Translations under genes and position numbers: made by a program | The notes under the pieces: model-generated | Told to the model about the DNA's origin: nothing | The model's input: the letters and a program-made list of their open reading frames with translations, nothing else | Databases searched by the model: none | DNA from: Tubiluchus corallicola | Taxonomy: Eukaryota; Priapulida; Priapulimorpha; Priapulimorphida; Tubiluchidae | DNA: 64,000 nt | Direction: 5' to 3' | Assembly: GCA_030141605.1 (NCBI GenBank) | Contig: JAQGDQ010002368.1 | Span: 496,001 to 560,000 of the forward strand | In this document: positions 1 through 10,786 of the stretch, piece by piece | How positions within the stretch are numbered: position 1 is the stretch's first letter | Layout: each line of letters starts with the position of its first letter

Positions 1-3000
1 AACTACTTGTGGCTTGTGACATGGAAAGATTTACATCTGATGCGTGTGAAACAGCTTCATTAAATCCCACCGAATTTGTGCTGCTAGAAGAAGATGTGAA
101 ATTGAATCCATTATCCTGCTGTGCAAATATTTCTGCGGGTGTAGACATCTGAGGAAGCACTTGAGCAGTTGGTTTCTGTTTGACTGTTGGACATTCGTTT
201 TTCCTCATTTCAACCACAACGTCAGCATTTTTTGGTAAGTACACCAGATGATTCCTATTGGTTGAGGATAAAACACCTGGTTGACGAAATGGTTTTTCTG
301 ATTGAGGCACGGTTATAGTTTCCTGCTGAAATTCAATTCCTGGTGGAGGAATTACCATAGGAGCATTGCCACTGGAAAGTGGCATGTGATTTTTGTTCCA
401 AGGAGGCATTGAACCAGGAAAATTGCTCCAGAGTTGCTGAATAGCAACCTGAGGCAGTGTTGGAAAAAAACCAGGGGGTGGGGGCATCCTCCAGTATTGA
501 ACAAAAGGCGGTGGTCTAACCATGTGATTAATACCTGGTGGACATGGGATTTGACATTGGTTACTAAGATTGGGATTGTCATGTGGCACTGTACTGACAT
601 TGCATCCCACAGAAGTGGAATTTGAGTTTAGCAATGTTTCCTGCCAGTTAAAATTACTTTGTGCAGCCAGAGGAACAAGAGACTGGATTATGTTGTGAGA
701 ATTACTTTCGGAACATGTAGAACACCATTCTGGCCCAGACGGCAGATTCTGAATTTTTGAAGTGCAAGCCTGAAAGCTTTCGGATGGTTTGGATGATAAC
801 CCTGCTTCATTGGAAGATGTAGGTGTTGTATCGGCATTTCTAAGAACAATTTGACTGCCTGTGTTTTTGTTTGAGCAGTTTTCTTCACTGGTTGATAATT
901 CTGGTGTTCTAACGTGATTTAGTGATGATTCCAACTCCCTATCTATCTGATCATAATTAAAACTTGAGCTGTCACTCAAATTTTGACTTTCATCACTATT
1001 TGTGTTTGTGAGTGATTTCCCAACACTTACAGTTCTTTCTGGAGATTGAACTGTAGATGTTTGCCCCGAAATATCAGACTCATTTGATTCTACTGAAAAA
1101 GATTCATCAGATTGTGTCAAAGGTTGTATTAAGCAAGACTGTGAACGAGCAGTAACAACTTCTTGAATCCAATTGTTGATCATTCCCCTTTTTATTTCAT
1201 CTCTAACGGGATCTTTTTCTGGTGAAACAGCCATATTGTTAACTGAAGAACGAGACAATATGTGTGACTCAGAACTTTTGAAAATTTTCAATAAAGGGCG
1301 TGACCAGTGATCATCAAAGCCATCAAGTGTTTTCCATACGTTGGTAATATCAGCTTGTGTAATGTTGGCATTATCATTTGCTATGTGAATTACATCAGAT
1401 TGTATACCCTGGTTCACGTCAGATACGACTGGCATTTGCTGGTTCTCAAAAACCACTGTTTCTGAGGATTTTGGTGTAATTTCATTTTTTGGCGTGTCGG
1501 CTTCCACATGTTCACAGGAAATATTATTATTATTAACACTTATAATTTCAGTATTTTCTTCATATTTCACAATCCCATTATCTTGCTTGTCCTCTTCCAG
1601 TTTTTTTGCTTTTAATTGCCTTGGGAGGAACTCAGCACAATCGTCTTCAGTACCATTATCATTGTCATTCCACTGAACAACTTCAGATGGCAAATTGATT
1701 CTATATGACGTAGTATTTTGATTCACAGGTTCAATTTCATCTTTGTTGGAGATCAGGTGCAAGGTAAAAATAAAATCCAAACACAAAATTTCTTTTACGT
1801 TAGCTAATGTTAGTAATTGGTTACAACTGCATTCCTCATTGTCATGATCATGGTCGTTACCGCTTTCATTGTTTTCATTAGTGTTGAATAAGCTTTCCAA
1901 AATTGACGTGTCATTACTGCTGCCATCTGTTAAAGGATCGTCGCCTTCTGATTCATCATTTGCAGTGTAATAACTTTCAGACGTCGATGTTGTAGATGTT
2001 GCATTTTCCACAATGACTTTATCAGCATGCTTTTCCTTTCTATCACAGAGATGATTCGCAAAGTCACTGCTTGTTGTAATCTGTGATGATTCGTTGTTTC
2101 TATATGAATTATCGTCAGTGAAATGTTCCTTTTGCTGTAATTCACTGGAATGGTCTTCCGTCATTGTCTTATTAGTTTCTTCACTGCTGATGTGAACATT
2201 CTTATCTGAATTACTTGTAGTTTTTTTAAATGTCTTCTGAGGACTTACTGGTGCTGATTTTGCTACACATTTTCCGTTTGGCAAATCCAGTCTTTTTCTT
2301 GATGGCACATCATTAACGTCATAGTACATGCCAACTGGTTGTTGCTGAGTTGTCTGCTCCCAAACGAAGAGTTGCTTGCTTCCATAATCAGAGTGTGTAC
2401 GGTGTTTGGTAGGCGTTGTTTTGGTTTGAGTTTCTCGTGGCTTGCTTGATTCACCCTGCCCTTTTACTCCTGTTTTTGGTTTTATTACATTACCTGGTTT
2501 AATTACTTTTGATACTTCATTCTGCGCTTTTTGTGGACTACATGTGCTCTTGTTATCCTGTGACATAGCTAAAAAGGTAGAAGATGGATGTTTTGCTTCT
2601 GCATGTTGCAAAGCAGTTGCGGTTTTCTCTGTAGCAGTCCACTTTATGAAATCCTCTATCTCGATTCTGCTTATTTTCACGTTTTTTGGTAGCAGGTAGT
2701 CAGAATCTGTAAAAGCAAGCCAAGGGTTTAATTCTTCTTCTGAATTTTTTATATGCTTTGTCTTTTTCTTTGCTTTTTCCACAACCTCAAATCTATCACC
2801 AACATCAACCGGATAAGCAAAACCATGATTTAAACCCTTCGTGTAATCATCATAAATAGTTTCATCAGTAGATGATTTGGAATTTTTGTCCTTATCTCCC
2901 TTGAGCTTTTTATCTTCCCATAATTTCTCAACCTCAATTGTTCCGTCTTGGCCATGTTTAAGCTTACATTGAGATTGTTTTGGTTTCTTCTTGATTTTGG

Positions 3001-3832
3001 ACATCTTATCTGTGGCACTGTCTTCGTTATAAGGACTTGTTGTTTCTGATTTTTTGACATCTGGGGATTTATTTTTTGCCTCAAGCTGATTATGCGGCAT
3101 TTCGTTTACGTCATCACTGTCTCCTTCATTTCCTAATCTTCCATTCGATCTAGTGGAGCTGTAACTGCCATCTAGTTTTTTTGAATTTTCTCGGTGACGT
3201 CGCTTTTTTTCACGCTTCCTGGCTTTTCTGGCCTTATCGCGCTCTTCGGATTTTAATAACTCGTTCTCATGAACAGCAGCCAATTGTTGCTCGACTTCGT
3301 TAAACTTTGCTTCAAAGGCTTCCCACAGCCTCTTAATGTGTGCCTTTTCATCTTCTTTGTGTGAAATGCAATACATTCGTTCAAAAGTCGTAAGAAATGG
3401 TTTCAACTTGTGATAGTTGTTCTGGAGCCACTTGAAACCTTCTGGTGCATCGCAGAGAGCAACTACTATCACGAGGCTGGTCACCAGGACTTGAAGATTT
3501 TCCATGTGACCCTTTGAGTATTTTACAGCTACTTTGATAAAAAATTCCAGTTTAGATTTGTCTATCAGGTAAGATGCAAAACGATTGTCTATCGTATTGT
3601 CTTCATTAAGGATCAGCTCTTTGCAGAATGTGCAAGATGCCAGAACAATTTCTTCTTGTGTCATGAACCTTTGGATGACCTGTATAGTAGCATCCAGTGT
3701 TTCGTATTCATCCATGTGATGTTTTACGTCTGGACTTCTTTTTAAAACGGCCGTCAGGCTTGGATAAAGATACTCCGTGTAAAACCGTGAAGCGCTGCGT
3801 GCTTTTGGATCTAACATTCTCTCTGTTCTATT
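1..3832 (-). CDS. Ankyrin gene, exon 7 (giant exon, runs off window)
   Basis: The frame is in register from the acceptor attttcag to base 1, at least 1277 codons; I translated both ends and several interior blocks. It begins NRTERMLDPKARSASRFYTE and continues as a hydrophobic helical domain to about position 3250. A coiled coil and basic block (KARKREKKRRHRE) follow around 3190-3250. The remainder is Ser/Thr/Asn/acidic low complexity. A Pro-rich aromatic segment (MVRPPPFVQYWRMPPPPGFF) lies near 480-530. One hydrophobic island (KEILCLDFIFTLHLIS) near 1760-1800 stands out in the otherwise polar tail. Shorter open frames on either strand here are shadows. Confidence 0.85.
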
Positions 3833-6800
3833 CTGAAAATGTAAAGCTTTATAAGAAACGACTTAGACAAAAAAGTGTGAACTTCTCTTTGAAACTGCAG
3901 GCTGAAATGTTGTGGATGCGGATGACCACACTACTTTTCGCCATTCACCCAATGCAATATTTCATTTCAAACACACTGCAGCGGAGCCTACTTCTTTGCT
4001 TGTAGAAGACCGAAAGCAGCGTAGTGAACGACACTTCAGGCTGCAGTTCAAAGCAGAGGTTAAGTTTTAATTGACATAACTGTATGGCTTCGTTTGCAAA
4101 AGATAGGCAGTCATAGGTCTGATCTGAAATACTGGTGCGCCGTAAAGCAAGTAGCTCGTACGGAAAATGGAATTTACTACCAAGCAAGGACTATAACAAG
4201 TGACCAAGTGTTGAACAAATCAGAACGGATCTTTCTTCACTAGAGAAAGAAGAAAAGAGAAGGAGAAACATAGCGATGTGCAGCACAGTACCCACAGTTA
4301 ATTAGTGCTTAAAAATGTATTTTGTTCACTATTTTAAAAACAACTAAATGGTATTTGTTTTAGTTATACGTAAAAAACAACTAGCTAGTCCAAAACTGAC
4401 ATCCACTTTTTCATTGTTTTATTTGTTTTTTCGACGCTGCGTCAGGAAATGATAACCAATTTGAGCATTTTTATGAATTAACCGCATTATTTTTGAAAAG
4501 CTAATTAGCTGCTTTTTAGTAATATAGAGACGTGTCTTAAAAGTGAAAGTTTAATAACCAACAAAATTTCGTTCTTACCTTAATGTAAACTGATATACAT
4601 GTGTTACAATCTTTTGGACTGCATTTGCATTCTTTCCATAGCGTTTCCTTCATCTTTGGTACTTTACTGACCAATGCCAGGCAAACAGGGGTAATCCCAG
4701 CCTAAAAATATCAGAAACATAAATTGTGTATGCAAAAACTAATTACCCTTATCAATGACCAACATTCATATATGGCAAATGCAATGGCTACATACGACAA
4801 ATACACTTTTTTCTCATTTATAGCAAAACATTAAAACAAACAAGCAAATGTGCAAACAATTAAACAAACAAATAAACAAACATATATAAACAAATTACAA
4901 CCACAAATGAAAACAGATTTGGCATCACTTCTGACATTTGGGGCTAGGCGACCGAGATTTTAGCAGAGCCTCATAGGCTAGGTTAAAGTCTTTGGCCTGT
5001 TAATAGCGTTCATTATTGACACAAACGCAAATTATACGTGTAGTAAAAAAACTTGAAGCCATTGCGTGAGCTTGCGCGTTACAACAAAATTGGTAAGTAC
5101 TTAGTACTAGTTATTGGTACCTTATTTTCCAGAAGAGCGTTACATTTAGCTTCAAGTAGCTTAAGCAGTACTGCTGGATAGCCGTTTTCTGCCGCTAGAT
5201 GGAGTGCGGAATTACCATCGGCGTACCGCTGCAAGTTTTTAAATTTGTTCACATTGGGTCGTTTAAGAAGAAAATCAACACAGCTTTCCCAGCCTCTTTC
5301 AGCAGCTATAATGAGTACTGTTTCACCTAGCTAAAGCAAAATGTATGATTCAGAATTGTAGCTTGGTTGCTAACACATAGGTTTTCGTATCGACGTAAAC
5401 AATTGTTTGCAAGGTCTTGCTACATAATTACTGTTTATTTGTTTGCAACCTTACCAAGCAAGAATAGCATAAGGAAATTTAAACAAAACAAACGCCCTGC
5501 TATTCATCATGCACTATTAAAAATTAATGAACAGCTAATAAATATTCGCGCTGGTGACTCAGCTAAAAGAGCCCATTTATAGCTAGTGCGGAAATGGCGC
5601 GCTGTCACTAAAACAATGAATTATTAACAAAAAGCGACTACATAAATTATATTTTGCAAATGCATGAGTGCAGAACTTTTCGTGAGTGACTGTACGTAAG
5701 CCATACAGGAAAACATAGGAAACTGTGGTAGTACGTCGACGATTATGGTGCCTTGACGATCTGCTCTTTTTGAATTACATGTAGTTAGTAGTGAAAATTT
5801 GTCCAATAATTAAAAATACTTTGTGTTATCCGAATATACTTTAAACATTCATTTACGCTCTTGCTTTTAATTGTCGAAATGTCTGATAATAACTTTTTGC
5901 TTCACTTCTTTGCCGAAGTCTTATTTCTTTGATTTCACTTCCCCTTTGCAGCACATGCTAAAACAAAGCCCGTTTCCTTACTTAGACTTTTTTATTCAGT
6001 TTAGCACTCTGCAAGCCAGGATCCAGCATTCATTGACAGATCTTACTTAATGTAGCTGCCGTGGTAAGACCAGAACCTATTTTATTGTGAAGGGTAATTC
6101 TCTAAGATATCTTTGTCAACATTGGTTCTACATATAATACGTCCTGCTTCAACAAAACAAATGATTCATGGGCAGCGTTGTAGATGAGACCGCCCAAAGG
6201 CAGTATTTCAGGTAGTCACGCACTTAGTTGCCGACCAAAATCAACGCCAAACACACGGGCAATTCTCCCTCAAAACACAACAGTGATTATTACACACACA
6301 GTAATCAATAAACAAATCCGCATGTTATCAGTAGTATCACTTTACAAGTGTATGATAAATGCTTGTGAAACTGAATCCATAACCTCTTATATGACAAGCA
6401 CATCCGATATTACCATATAAGAAACTCTGGCCCATACACGAAAACAGTCCATTTATGGCATTCTAGTCCTATAATCTTAATTTTTTGTTTCTTTATATTA
6501 GTTCATAAAAACTGACGTCGATGGTAAATCACTATTTAATAAAAGAGAAGATAAAAGAAAAGATTAAAGTTTATTAAATACCACAACTAAATACGATGCA
6601 ACAGGGTTGCTCTCTTTTCTCGTTCGCCTGCCAATATCGTGTCTGCCAATATAGCCTGCTAATTCGCCTGCCAATAATCTAACCCATCAACATGAGCAAT
6701 AGTGCTGCCCAGCATGCGTGCAACAATAGCAAAGCATATATTTCAAAGGTAGAGATGATGTTGTACCTTGGTTAGATATCAAAGGTGAAACGATGGCAAA

Positions 6801-9800
6801 TTAAAAAAAAACAATTATGCTAGGATGGAAGTCAACCGATATACCTAAAACGGAACCTGGGTATTGAAGACTTGAATATCCTTCACTTGTGGGTAATACT
6901 TTCTTTCATTGCCTGACACCTAGAACTTTTTTATTGAAACATGTAATAATACTTCGAATTTGATAGCTAGTTCTAGGAATGGAATTACGGGAATGGTTTA
7001 CCTTATTAGCGTAGCTAAAATCAATGTGGGGTTCATGGTTAATCAGCAGTGAAAAATTGGCCGCATTTCCATTCTTTGTAGCCATCATGATCGCGTTGGA
7101 ACCATCCTATAAAATGGAAAAAATGAAAAAAAACATTCTAGTAACAAATTTCATGTTAATTAAAAGAAATTTGTTGACTAACCAATAAAAATACGTGCTC
7201 GAGCAACTGTGTTACATAAAGGCCGAACAAAAGCGTGGACAGATAAGCGAACAATTAATTTCACAAAAACAAATCTATAAAGAAATTAACTAATGCATTA
7301 ATGAACGATCGACAAATAAATGATTAAAGAATTAACAATAGACAGAACATAACTCGCATAAACAATTGATAGAATGGCTAAACTTAAACAGCAAACAAAT
7401 TAAAAAGTGAACCGACAAATCGCTGCCCAGCAGATGTTCCATTAAGAAGGTGAAAAAGTATACGAAAGCAAGAGTTGGGCAAACTATCAAATGAAAAAAG
7501 GATAGACACAGACAGAAAAAAATGGCTAGACAAATATTCAAATTTCTTTTGCTGCCAAAATTAACTTACCAAAGACGTGGCATTTACGTCAGCTCCAGCT
7601 TTCAGCAATCTCTCAGTGATTTCTGGCCAGCTGTGTTTGCAAGAAACCAGTAAGGCTGTGGCTCCATCCTGTAATAAAATTTTGCAATATCTCTTGACTT
7701 TTTCGATAAAACTATTCAGCAGACACGTAGCCAGGGGGGAGCCTGAAAACTTCCCCTTCACTGAATTTAAAAAAAATTATGAATGTTTTGTTTCCTAGTT
7801 GTCCGATGGATCGTATTAAACAATTGAAGAATTAACGAATAAACAACATTTGATTTAATGTGCTAACATTTTTATTTGTTATGTGTATTTTCTCTTTCAA
7901 ATGCTTTTTGTGGTTAAACTTTTAAAATACTATTTATATGCTTCTTTCGCGAGAGCTTCTGAAAGCATGTGACAAACAACAGTTTCCTAAATTATGTTTA
8001 CTGTTGACAATAGGTGTTGTCATTCCAGTGTCTATAAGCACACCAGAAAGAACTTTCTCTGACTTACCTGTGCCTTATTTTCCGCGCCAATTTTCCTGTG
8101 CTATTTTTACCTGTACCATTCGTTTTTGTCTCAAAAAATTTGCTTAGCTTGAGTGCAACATTGAGTTAAAGATTTACGTTGCGTACTTCACTTTACTCAA
8201 GGCGTACCAACCTATGTTAACCCGCGTAGCTTGCGTGGTATAGTTTCAAATGTTTTACTCAAGACACTAAATTTGAATCATCTTTAAAAATTTGTCACTA
8301 TTGAACACATAATTTACGACAAGCAGTTATGAAATCTAGTTAATGACCGTAACTTGTTATGTGTGCCACAAAATTATTTATAAGAAAAAGTAACTCAAAA
8401 TAAATTTATATCTCTTGCGTAATTATGTAACTTTCGCAACATAAACTAAATAGTATAGAAGTTCAAACAGTAGCTCAGTTTTTATAGCACGCATAAATTC
8501 ATAACAATAACAAATAAAGTTATCGTTCTTACAGTTAATTTTTATGCCATTCTTTACTTATTTGTAGTAGATCCTACATGCACTTGGCGCGAAATTTGGT
8601 ACGGAATTACGGTACGATATTTTATCGTACTAGTACGATACGATTCGATTTTGTAGGTCCGGCACGGAATTATGGTACGGTATTTTTTAGAGGTACGAAG
8701 TGCGGTATTTTTCGTACCGTACCGTGCCGTACTGCCAGCCATGCCCACATGTACCTGAACAAAGACGAAATAGACATTGAAAATGTAATACAGGGGTTTG
8801 CAGACCTCAAAAAGGCACATTATTTTATAAGTTACAGTTACAAATAATTTTGTAATTTATTCTATTGTAATTACGATGAACTTTAAGTAAACTCTACCTT
8901 TAATAAAAATTGAAAACAAAACTTTACTTTTAATTATACATGGCGAACCCAATTTGTTTACGAGGTATGGGAGTGCAAACTGTATTAGACTACACAGTAC
9001 ATCTATTAGTGACTACCTCATTCCCACTCCCATGGACTGAGCTCCGAAATTCAATTTAAGCATTGGACCAGATAGGTGTTACTGCCTCATTAAAGGGTGA
9101 GTACTACCTCTCGCAATGACCTAGGTAAATTGATAGATAAAACCACAGCTTGATGACCTGTAGAAGCGTTTTTCTCAGTTGGCCACAGATTGACGGGCCG
9201 ATTTGTCAGCCAAGCGAAAACCTCGAGCAGTGGCCAGTGAATGGATAGGAGGCGCCGATACAATATTCCTGCTGAGGAATTTATCTGTCATACTGCTTAT
9301 GAATATTCAAATAAAAGTCTTAGTAAACTGCTCAGCCTTTTCTATTTAGAATAACCTTAAAATTGCAATGTCAAGCAAACAGGTGATTTTTATATTAGTT
9401 TGTTAACAAAGTCGATGTTAATATCTTAATACATGAGCTTAGTGACCAAGATTAAGCAAAATCATGGTTGGAGACTATTAACACCACCGCGTTCTGTGCG
9501 ATTGTATTCAAACTGTTTTCCTCTTAGAGGGACGATGCATTCACATCCGAATATGCAAAAATCATACCGGCATAGTATTACAGCTTAGAATATTAGAACC
9601 GATAGTGATAATTGATAATTCCGCCATCACCATCCACATTAAGTAGGCGCTAGCATTGAGTATTGTAGACCAGCTTGAAAGTGCCAAACTGTATAAAAAT
9701 CAACTGTTAGCTGAAAGAATGCAGTTTACGGTAGCAACATGTTTAGAGATACGAAGGGTCTACTTACGTCATTGAAGCTAGCGTTGACGCAACTCTTATC

Positions 9801-10786
9801 TTCTATGAGCTTTTCTACAGCTTTTACGTGGCCGACAGAAGCAGCGACTAATAATGTTGGATACGGAAAATCCTGCAAAATAAAAGAAATAAGAAAGCAT
9901 GTCCGGGATTTCGCAAATTCACGGAGAGAACGTCGTTACGGTTCATTAAGTAACAAAAGATTCGTTATGGAACAGTATTATGTATCAAAGTAATACAGGG
10001 GTTGGTCTTGGTCTGTGGGTAGGCCCTGAAGACCAGACCCCAGATAGACCAGCCGTAGACCACAGACAGACCAACCAGATCTGTGACAAATGAGATTTCA
10101 GATAAATCAGAAACCCCAGACTGATCAGCCACAAATTACACTACAGATATATTAGATTTCAAACAGATCAGTAAAATCAACCACATACCAGACCTCTGTC
10201 GACCTTATAAGGACGTTATATTTTTAACAGCAACAACAACAACAAGAATAAACAACGGCTTCTACTAAAGTATAAAAACACCGTTGATTTGAAATTTGCA
10301 AACAGGATTAACCAAAATGTAAGACGACTGAGAGACATGTAGTGCAGTTGATATCAAGAAACTTTTTCGATGTTTAGTAGATGAGTGTTCATACACACTA
10401 TAACTGTACAAAAATCACACGCTCAATAATTTTACTTTTTACGACAATTGTGGTTAAACGTACCCAAGGGAAAAAAGCTAAGGGTTAGAGCTAATATTAA
10501 CACACTTGGCTATGACAGACCAAGATAATAATATTTATCTGACCTATCATAACAAAAAAACTAGCTGCTATAGCTACAAGTTACTGCGTTTCACAAGAAT
10601 TACCAAATTTTCAAAAGAAATAGTTCCTCTAGGGTCCAGTCGGTTTTCTTTCATTAATTCATCTAGGGCTAATCGAACATTCTCGGCTGTCACATCTACT
10701 TCTTTCTTATCCTTCTTCTTGCGAGTTCCGCATTCAGCGTCTTCAGCTTTCACTACAGGTGAGTTTTTTCTTTTTATTTCAGTCAT
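1..10786 (-). CDS. Ankyrin-repeat protein with large disordered tail (3' end off window)
   Basis: I do not recognise this gene as a named family. Seven exons join in one frame: 10786-10604, 9872-9768, 7668-7570, 7106-7002, 5330-5121, 4701-4579 and 3832 to the window edge, giving at least 1552 residues. Every intron is phase 0 with GT-AG ends. Residues 1-61 are a Lys-rich leader ending in a helix; 62-234 hold about five ankyrin repeats (motifs such as SALHLAAENGYPAVLLKLL); 259-269 form a C-x-C-x4-C-x2-C cluster; about 276-470 look helical and globular; about 473-495 are a Lys/Arg-rich coiled coil resembling a nuclear localisation signal; the rest is Ser/Asn/Asp/Glu-rich low complexity with a Pro-rich patch near 1360-1400. 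Ankyrin repeats bind proteins, so a scaffold or adaptor role is inferred. No catalytic domain is visible, but the C-terminus is missing. Exon calls were made by eye from splice sites and frame. Confidence 0.82.
3833..4578 (-). other. Ankyrin gene intron 6
   Basis: A 746-bp AT-rich intron. A 102-codon open frame on the plus strand (3697-4005) mostly overlaps exon 7 antisense and has no coding character. I see nothing else. Confidence 0.7.
4579..4701 (-). CDS. Ankyrin gene, exon 6 (cysteine cluster)
   Basis: This 41-codon phase 0-0 exon has acceptor tatttttag and donor gtaagaac. It begins like an ankyrin repeat (AGITPVCLALVSK) and then departs into CKCSPKDCNTC, at residues 259-269 of the predicted protein. 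The four closely spaced Cys could bind zinc; that is inference. Confidence 0.8.
4702..5120 (-). other. Ankyrin gene intron 5
   Basis: A 419-bp intron containing an (A-rich)CAAA low-complexity run near 4830-4900. Nothing else was recognised. Confidence 0.7.
5121..5330 (-). CDS. Ankyrin gene, exon 5 (ankyrin repeats 4-5)
   Basis: This 70-codon phase 0-0 exon carries two repeats: LGETVLIIAAERGWESCVDF and, after a short linker, GNSALHLAAENGYPAVLLKL. The acceptor is tttgctttag and the donor gtaccaat. It is the only exon with two repeats, which suggests loss of an ancestral intron. Confidence 0.88.
5331..7001 (-). other. Ankyrin gene intron 4
   Basis: A 1671-bp intron without a recognisable gene or element. 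Short imperfect repeats of cgcctgccaata occur near 6625-6675. Confidence 0.65.
7002..7106 (-). CDS. Ankyrin gene, exon 4 (ankyrin repeat 3)
   Basis: This 35-codon phase 0-0 exon has acceptor cattttatag and donor gtaaac. DGSNAIMMATKNGNAANFSL is a divergent ankyrin repeat, with ATKNGN at the position of the usual AA-x-x-GH turn. Confidence 0.82.
7107..7569 (-). other. Ankyrin gene intron 3
   Basis: A 463-bp AT-rich intron of simple sequence character (aacaaat/gaaaaa runs). No element was recognised. Confidence 0.65.
7570..7668 (-). CDS. Ankyrin gene, exon 3 (ankyrin repeat 2)
   Basis: This 33-codon phase 0-0 exon matches exactly one 33-residue ankyrin repeat: DGATALLVSCKHSW, then ITERLLKAGADVNATSL. 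The donor gtaagt and acceptor ttattacag are good. It is the repeat closest to consensus in the gene. Confidence 0.88.
8036..8125. repeat. Fragment related to the inverted-array element
   Basis: The stretch reads caccagaaag-aactttct and then alternating tacctgtgcc, ttttccgcgcc, ttttcctgtgc and ttttacctgtacc. The same order (caccagaaag, then repeated tttt-acc/tcc-tgtgcc) occurs at about 18290-18575 in EFHC intron 7. I infer a second, more eroded copy of that family. Confidence 0.5.
8598..8745. repeat. GTAC-rich, CpG-dense repeat (possible hAT-type non-autonomous element)
   Basis: Two direct copies of a roughly 26-bp unit (beginning ggtacggaatta and ggcacggaatta) start 61 bp apart at 8598 and 8659. 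The block also contains an exact hairpin acgata-ttt-tatcgt, the palindrome gtactagtac, and ggtacg/gtaccg runs ending gccgtactgccagccatgcc. The base composition is very unlike the flanks. GTAC-rich ends of this style are familiar from hAT-like non-autonomous elements, but no clear terminal inverted repeats or target duplication were found. Confidence 0.5.
9768..9872 (-). CDS. Ankyrin gene, exon 2 (ankyrin repeat 1)
   Basis: This is a 35-codon phase 0-0 exon between acceptor ttttgcag and donor gtaagta. It encodes one ankyrin repeat (TLLVAASVGHVKAVEKLIED, followed by a short NASFND linker). The TLL-AA-GH-AV-LI pattern is the repeat's helix-turn-helix core. Confidence 0.85.
9873..10603 (-). other. 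Ankyrin gene intron 1 with hairpin repeat
   Basis: A 731-bp intron. The left third is built from imperfect agaccag/cagatc repeats including the inverted repeat at 10000-10076. The rest shows nothing recognisable apart from a short caacaa run near 10230. Confidence 0.65.
10000..10076. repeat. Imperfect inverted repeat (ggttggtct ... agaccaacc)
   Basis: GGTTGGTCTTGGTCTGTGG at 10000-10018 pairs with ACCACAGACAGACCAACC at 10059-10076, with one or two bulges. The loop contains further agaccag copies. The RNA from either strand could fold into a stem of about 17 pairs. Confidence 0.55.
10604..10786 (-). CDS. Ankyrin gene, exon 1 (start codon)
   Basis: The exon encodes 61 residues from an ATG at 10786 to the donor gtaatt after TTG. 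It is Lys-rich (RKKKDKKEVD) and then probably helical (ENVRLALDELMKENRL). This donor was chosen because it leaves phase 0, as at every other intron of the gene; a frame reading through it stays open only 9 codons. An upstream non-coding exon cannot be excluded. Confidence 0.7.

Larger units (their letters stand above)
7669..9767 (-). other. Ankyrin gene intron 2 with repeats
   Basis: This 2.1-kb intron holds a fragment related to the inverted-array element of EFHC intron 7 (8036-8125) and a GTAC-rich repeat (8598-8745), both listed separately. A 9-bp inverted motif (atgggagtg / cactcccat) lies at about 8967 and 9024. No gene is evident. Confidence 0.65.

Noticed and set aside
1741-1815. A small intron inside ankyrin exon 7 (donor-like gtaaaag, acceptor-like acaaag)
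   Set aside because: Removing it takes out 58 nt and breaks the frame, the acceptor has no pyrimidine tract, and the frame is open through it.
352-3084. Many 60-100-codon open frames on both strands
   Set aside because: They are shadows of the single long minus-strand exon.
10574-10603. Continuation of the ankyrin exon 1 frame to its stop
   Set aside because: The donor gtaatt after TTG joins the next exon in phase 0; the extra nine codons are intronic.
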